Shown here piece after piece: positions 58,611 to 64,000 of a DNA stretch of 64,000 nt. The DNA comes from Proteles cristata cristata (lineage: Eukaryota; Chordata; Mammalia; Carnivora; Hyaenidae). Location: the NCBI GenBank assembly GCA_017311185.1, contig JAESUZ010002593.1:310001-374000 (forward strand). The letters are read 5' to 3'. Made by a program: the position numbers and the translations under genes. How positions within the stretch are numbered: the first letter of the stretch is position 1; each line of letters starts with the position of its first letter. The notes below the pieces were generated by a model that did not search any database, was not told the origin of the DNA, and worked only from the letters and a program-made list of their open reading frames with translations.

Positions 58611-59494
58611 TTTTTTTTTTAATACTTTATTGTCAAGTTGGTTTACATGTAACACCCAGTGCTCATCCCAAGTGTCCTCCTCCATGCCCATCACCCCCCC
58701 TTCCCCTCTCCTCCACCCCCATCAGCCCTCAGTTTGTTATCAGCATTCAAGAGTCTCTCATGGTTTGCCTCCCTCCCTCTCCCCAACTATTTTCCCCCTT
58801 CTTCTCCTGCATCATCCTCTGTTAACATCCTCCTAATCCACCTATACGTGCAAACATATGGTATCTGTCCTTCTCTGCCTGACTTATTTCGCTCAGTATA
58901 ACACCCTCAAGGTCCATCCATGTTGCTACACAGGCCAGATTTCATTGTTCCTCATTGTCATGTAGTATTCCACTGTATAGATAAACCATACCTTCTTGAT
59001 CCATTCGTCCATTGATGGACATTTAGACTCTTTCCAAGTTTTGGCTATTGTTGGGAGTGCTGCTGTGAACATTGGGGTTCATGTGCCCCTATGCATCAGC
59101 ATTTCTGTTTCCCTTGGGTAAATTCCTAGCAGTGCTATTGCTGGATCCTAGGGAAGTTCTATTGTTAATTTTTTGAGGAATCTCCATACTGTTTTCCAGA
59201 GGGGCTGTACCAGTTTACATTCCCACCAACAGTGGAGGAGGGTGCCCGTTTCTCCACATCCTCGCCAGCGTCTAGAGTCTCCGGATTTGCTCATTTTAGC
59301 CACTCTGACCGGTGTGAGATGGTATCTCAGTGTGGTTTTGATGTGTATTTCCCTGATGAGGAGGGACGCTGAGCATCGTTTCATGTGTCTGTTGGCCATC
59401 GGGATGTCCTCTTTGGAGAAGAGTCTGTCCATATCTTCTGCCCATTTCTTCACTGGATTATTTGTTTTTTGGGTGTGGAGTTTGAGGAGTTCCT
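58611..59494 (-). mobile_element. Younger 5'-truncated L1 nested in the full-length L1 (second)
   Basis: Target-site duplication 'aaattttcctctt' (58600-58612) against 'aaactttcctctt' (59495-59507). Poly(T) at left, C-rich 3' UTR, then ORF2 C-terminal sequence. The minus-strand frame 59,148-59,453 has [20 protein letters not shown]. About 0.88 kb long. Confidence 0.93.
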
Positions 59495-60195
59495 AAACTT
59501 TCCTCTTAGAACTGCTTTTGCTGCATCCCAGAGATTTTGAACTGTTGTGTTTTCATTTTCACTTGTTTTCATATAAACTTTTATTTCTCCTTTTATTTTT
59601 TGGTTGAACCATTCCTTGTATAGTAGTATGTTATTTGACCTCCATGTATTTGTGTTATTTTCAGATTTATTCTTGTGGTTGATTTCTAGTTTCAGAGCAG
59701 TGTTGTCCGAAAAGATGCATAAGGACTTCAGGTTTTTTGACTTTGTTGAAACTTGTTTTGTGATCTATTCTGGAGAATGCTCCAAGTGCACTTGAAAAGA
59801 ATGTGTATTCTGCTATTTTAGGGTGGAATATTTTCAACATATGTCTTAGATCCAATGTGTCATTCAAAGCCAATTTCCTTGTTGATTTTCTGTTTTGATG
59901 ATCTGTCCATGGATGTACGTGGGGTGTTAAAATCCCCTGCTATTATTGTATTACTATCAGTAATGTTTGTTATTAACTATTTTATGTATTTGGGTACTCC
60001 AATTTTGGATACGTAAATATGTACTACTGTTAAATCCTCTTGTTAGATTGTCCACTTTGTTGGTATACAGTGTCCTTTGTCTCTTCTCTTACAGTCTTGA
60101 TTTTAAAGACTATTTTGCCTGATATCACTATTGCTACCACAGCTTTCTTTTGGTATCTCATTCCATAAGAAATGTTTCTCCATCGCTTTACTTTC

Positions 60196-60397
60196 TTTTT
60201 TTTTAATGTTTATTTCAGAGAGAGAGAGAGAGCAAGAACAGGGGAGAGCCAGAGAGAGAGGGAGACACAGACTCAGAAGCAGCTCCAGACCCTGAGCTGT
60301 CAGCACAGAGCCCAACTCAGGGCTAGAATTCATGAACCAAGAGATCATTACCTGAGCCAAAGTTAGACGCTTAACCAACTGAGCCACCCAGACAACC
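60196..60397 (-). mobile_element. Carnivore tRNA-Lys SINE
   Basis: Target-site duplication 'ctccatcgctttactttc' (60178-60195) against 'ctccatccctttactttc' (60398-60415). Confidence 0.93.
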
Positions 60398-60890
60398 CTC
60401 CATCCCTTTACTTTCAATCTGCAGGTATCTTTCAGTCTGAAATCAGTCTCTTATAGGTAGCATATAGATGGGTTTTATTTTTTGTTCACTCTGTCACCCT
60501 TTGTCTTTTGACTGGAACATTTAGTCCATTTACATTCAAAATAATTATTGATAGATATGTGTTTATTGCCATTTTATTACATGTTTTGTGTTTGTTTCTA
60601 TAGATTTTCTCTGATCCTTTCTTCTCTTGCTCTCTTTCATAGTTTGCAGGCATTATTTAGCTATGCACTTGGATTCCTTTCTCTTTACTCTTTGCATATC
60701 TGTTACTGATTTTTGATTTGTGGTTACCATTAGGTTTGTATATAACTTCTATATGTAGCAGTCTATATTAAGTTTATGGTCACTGCCACGTTTTAGGTGT
60801 ATGGTATCATATTTTGCATCCTTTTATTTTACGGATCCCTTAACTAATTTTTACAGAAATACTTGTTTTTACTGCTTTTGTGTTTTTTAC

Positions 60891-61072
60891 TATTTTAAAA
60901 AATGTTTATTTATTTTGAGATAGAGAGCACGAGGCAGAGAAAGAATCATAAGCAGGTTCCATGCTGTGAGCACAGAGCCAGATGTTGGGATCAAACCCAT
61001 GAATCATGAGATCATGACCTGAGCTGAAATCAAGAGTCAGACGCTTAACCACCTGAGCCACCCAGGCATCCC
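60891..61072 (-). mobile_element. Older carnivore tRNA-Lys SINE
   Basis: Target-site duplication around 'tgtgtttttta' (60879-60889 and 61073-61083). Head '...ctgagccacccaggcatccc'. Confidence 0.85.
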
Positions 61073-61552
61073 TGTGTTTTTTATTTTTTATAATCTCACT
61101 TATGGTCTTTCTTTTCCTCTCAGAGTCCTCTTTAATATTTCTTGCAGGACTGGCTTAGTGGTCATGAACTCCTTTTGTTTTTGTTTGTCTGAGAAACTCT
61201 TTATCTCTCCTATTCGGAATGACAGCCTTGCTTGACAGAGTATTGTTGACTACAAATCTTTTCCTTTCAGCACTTTGAATGTATCCTGCCACTCCCTTCT
61301 GGCTTGGCAAGTTTCTGCTGAAAAATGTACTCATAGCCTTATGGGAGTGAGGATCTCCCTTATATATAACTGTCTTCTTTTCTCTTTCTACTTTCAATTT
61401 TTTTTTTCTTTATCATTACTTTTGCCGTCTTAATTATCCTGGTGTGGACCTCCTTGGGTTGAATTTGGGGGGGGGGATCTCTGTGCCTACTGGATCTAGG
61501 TATCCGTTTCCTTGTCCAGAATAGGCAAGTTTCCAGCTAATATTACTTTCTT

Positions 61553-61771
61553 TTTTTCTTTTTTAAAAATATTTATGTATTTATTTTTGAGAGAGAGAAT
61601 GAGAAGCATGAGCAGGGGAGGGGCAGAGAGAGTGGAAGACAGAGAATTGCAAGCAGATTCTACACTGTCAGTGTGGGCTGACACAGGGCTCAACCTCATG
61701 AACCATGAGATCATGACCTGAGACGAGATCATGAATCAGGCACTTAACCGACTGAGCCACCTAAGTGCTCC
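61553..61771 (-). mobile_element. Older carnivore tRNA-Lys SINE
   Basis: Imperfect target-site duplication 'ccagctaatattactttctt' (61533-61552) against 'ccaactactagtatttctt' (61773-61791). Confidence 0.85.
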
Positions 61772-61970
61772 TCCAACTACTAGTATTTCTTCAAATAAAT
61801 TTTCTGCTCTCTTCTCTCTCTTCTTCTTCGGAGATCCCTGTAATGCAGATGATATTACACTTGATGGAGTCACTGAGTTCCCTAAGTCTATTATCAGTTT
61901 GCATAATTTTCTTTCCTATCCTTTGGTAAGTTTGGTTACTTGCCATTACTCTGTCTACCAAGTCATAAGT

Positions 61971-62162
61971 TCATTCCTCTGTTTCATCTAGCCTGTTATT
62001 TATTCTATCAGTGTATTTTTTAATTTCATTTATTGTATTCTTGATCTCTGATTGGTTCTTTTTTTTAATCTCTGTGTTAGGGGTCTCACTGATGTCCTGC
62101 ACTCTTTTCTCTGGTCCCGTGAGTATCTTTATGATCATTACTTTAAATTCTGTATCAGACAT
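61971..62162 (-). pseudogene. L1 ORF1 N-terminal remnant
   Basis: A 63-codon open stretch begins MSDTEFKVMIIKILTGPEKR and ends TDRINNRLDETEE, the ORF1p N-terminus/coiled-coil start. It is closed by a stop soon after. It marks the ORF1/5'-UTR junction of the full-length L1. Confidence 0.85.
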
Positions 62163-63420
62163 ATTACTTACATCGATTTCACTTTGGTTTTATACTATTC
62201 TTTCATTAAGGAGGTGTTTCTCTGTCTCCTCATTTTGTCTAATTCTCTGTGTCTGCTTCTGGATGTTAGGAAAGGTAGCTCTGTCTCCTGCTCTTACCAG
62301 TAATATGTTCCCTTCCTTATGACGGGAAGCGCCTGTCGTATCCCACAGCGCAGTGCCCCCTGCTCCTCAGGACCTGGCCCTTCGGGTGGCGTCTCCTACG
62401 TGCATGTACTCTGTTGCTGAGTGCTGACCCCTTTTTCCTTCAGTCAGTTGTCTGCGGAGGCTCTCTTTGCCTGTCGTGGACAGTGTTTGGTTGCCAGCAG
62501 GGGGGAAGCGCATTCTAACAAGGTATACAGGGGTCTACTTGTGAAATGAGGCGGCTGCACTGTCACCAGAACTGAGGTCTGGAAAGATGCACTCCCAGGT
62601 CAAGAGATGCGATGTTGGCAGGGGTTTGGGCTGGTCTTCCAGGGGCGGGGGAGGCCTGCAGCACTATGGCTAAAGCCAGTGTGGCTGGGAAGGGCAGACG
62701 CACCGAAGTGCGGGGGAGAGAGAGGCAAGGCTTGGTGTGAGCAAGGTAGGTGGCAGGTGCGGGCACTGTGCTTCTTCCCACATGTGACCATTGTTTGCGC
62801 TTGGAAGGGGATGGCGGGTGCCAGCTCTTTAGTTCCTGAGTGGTTCCTTTAATCCCCACCCAGTGGTCCCTGTCTGTCTGACCAGGATCCCAGGTGAGCA
62901 AATCGCTCTTTCATCTGCCCCAGGTGTTGTTCAAACTGCTGGTTCTAAGCTGTATCTGCAGGGACTCTTTAGGGTGCTTTTTGAGGGCAGTGACTCTCCT
63001 TCCTAACACCCTCTAGGCTTTTCCAGAGTTGAGCCTACTGATTCTTTCAATTTCAGGCGTTAAGTCCCGCTAATTGTAAGAATGCATGAAGTTCGGACCC
63101 TCTCACTTCAAAGGCAAATATTACAGAGATTTGTTCTCCGATTTTGTGGGCTCCCTGGTGTCAAAGTCTATTTTTCACCCTTCTCTGCACCACCAGCTCC
63201 CTCCCCACCAGGATGGCCACAGTCCATTTTGCTCCCAGACCACACCCATCCTACCTTCTTCTGTGTGGCCATTTCTCTGCTTTAGTCATAAGAGTTTGTT
63301 CTGCCAGACTTTAGGTCATTTTCTGGGTTATTTACACTGAAATGAATGTTATCTAGTTGTATCCATGGGACAAGGCAAGCTGAGGGTCTTCCTGCTCCAC
63401 CATCTTCCCCACTGACTCTT
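62163..63420 (-). promoter_or_regulatory. L1 5' UTR (internal promoter region) of the full-length copy
   Basis: About 1.25 kb of GC-richer sequence upstream of the ORF1 remnant. The 5' terminus on the minus strand contains 'gaagatggtgg', resembling the YY1 site found at the start of primate L1s. Activity in this species is not shown. Confidence 0.6.
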
Positions 63421-63438
63421 ATTAATTTCACTTTTTAA

Positions 63439-63652
63439 AAATGTTTTATTTATTTCTGAGAAAGAGAGAGACAATGTGAGCAGGGGAGGGTCAGAGAGAG
63501 AGGGAGACACAGAATCTGAAACAGGCTCCAGGCTCTGAGCTGTCAGCGCAGAGCCTGAGTCAGGGCTCGAACCCAGGAACCATGAGATCATGAACTGAGC
63601 CGAAGTCGTACACTTAACCAACTGAGCCCCTTATTTCAACCCAGGCACCCCT
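63439..63652 (-). mobile_element. Carnivore tRNA-Lys SINE
   Basis: Target-site duplication 'aatttcactttttaa' (63424-63438 and 63653-63667). It sits immediately beyond the L1 5' end, sharing the L1's own flanking duplication. The head carries a small disruption ('gagccccttatttcaaccc'). Confidence 0.93.
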
Positions 63653-64000
63653 AATTTCACTTTTTAATCTGTTTTCCTATTAGACTGTGTGCTCTTTGAG
63701 TGCAGGGTCTGTGAAAAGTATTTATAAGAGAATCACAATATCTTAGAGTCTGGTTTAAACAATGCCTCTAACAAACTGTAACCTTGAGAAATTAATCTTT
63801 TGATAATCAGTATATTAAACTATAGAAGAAGAATAAACAGTGTCTTTTTTGTTGTTAATGTAGTTATCGTAAAGATAAAATGAAAAAATATAGATAAAAG
63901 AATTAAAATAATTTGAAATACAAAGAATCTATGCAAAAGGAGAAACCATGAATGAAAGGCTTAAATATTTGGCAATAAACAAAATTAAAAAGCAAAGTAA
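63653..64000. other. Right-hand flank with an L2 tail
   Basis: 'attagactgtgtgctctttg' and 'agtgcagggtctgtgaa' (about 63,680-63,718) resemble an L2 3' end. The rest is AT-rich with nothing recognised. Confidence 0.45.

Larger units (their letters stand above)
53906..63420 (-). mobile_element. Near full-length L1, antisense, with nested insertions
   Basis: Along + coordinates the order is L1 3' UTR (about 53.93-54.1 kb), ORF2 C-terminus to N-terminus (54.1-61 kb), ORF1 start (62,162) and a GC-richer 5' UTR up to about 63.41 kb. The 5' end (minus strand) begins 'ggggaagatggtggagcagg'. Removing roughly 3 kb of later insertions (two L1s and about six SINEs) leaves about 6.4 kb, the usual full L1 length. 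Frames are broken by stops and indels, so the copy is dead. A probable target-site duplication flanks it. Confidence 0.85.

Noticed and set aside
62480..62505. CTCF-like 'ccagcagggggg' word
   Set aside because: It lies inside the L1 5' UTR and misses the key GGC end of the motif (12/14).
53906..63420. Intact retrotransposition-competent L1
   Set aside because: ORF1 and ORF2 are broken by stops, frameshifts and nested insertions. Only short fragments remain open.
1..64000. CRISPR arrays, prokaryotic operons, endogenous retrovirus genes or LTR pairs
   Set aside because: No spaced direct-repeat array, no bacterial-type gene spacing and no gag/pol/env-like frame or LTR pair was seen. The tandem repeats present are microsatellites or SINE tails.

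Overview
This window is nuclear DNA from a mammal, most likely a feliform carnivoran (cat, hyena, mongoose or civet group). The main evidence is about 28 copies of a tRNA-Lys-derived carnivore SINE whose head reads GGCGCCTGGGTGGCTCAG (not the dog-type head), together with L1 3' ends of carnivore type. The species cannot be fixed from sequence alone.

The window holds one recognisable protein gene, DCUN1D5 (DCNL5/SCCRO5), complete on the + strand from its CpG-island promoter (about 2.1-4.3 kb) to its poly(A) signal at 29,624. All eight coding exons can be placed with GT/AG boundaries: 3174-3259, 5033-5124, 10033-10103, 10517-10608, 25216-25324, 25410-25514, 27338-27440 and 29326-29381. They sum to 714 nt, which is 237 codons plus TAG. 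The product is a co-E3 for cullin neddylation: a basic nuclear-localisation N-terminus followed by a DCUN (potentiating neddylation) domain. The three cullin-contact residues of the family appear intact (D195, A219, D225).

Layout. 1-2.1 kb: upstream flank with a decayed + strand L1 carrying a small DNA transposon and a CA microsatellite. 2.1-4.35 kb: CpG island, promoter, exon 1 and the start of intron 1. 4.35-29.4 kb: gene body, with intron 4 (14.6 kb) swollen by two old L1 segments in opposite orientation and many SINEs. 29.4-53.9 kb: intergenic DNA with scattered SINEs, ancient L2/MIR/MER remnants and L1 fragments, plus one strong CTCF-like motif at 36.24 kb. 53.9-63.4 kb: a near full-length, minus-strand L1 bounded by a probable target-site duplication and interrupted by two younger 5'-truncated L1s and about six SINEs. 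63.4-64 kb: a further SINE and flank.

From known mammalian synteny (not from this sequence), the gene upstream of DCUN1D5 should be the divergent DYNC2H1 to the left and the MMP cluster should lie far to the right. Neither is in the window. I found no CRISPR, operon, prokaryotic or viral gene system and nothing that qualifies as a new biological system. The observations worth checking are regulatory or transposon-structural: the C-rich tract beside the exon 1 splice donor, the CTCF-like site, the in-register L1-into-L1 insertion, and the strand-biased young SINE subfamily.
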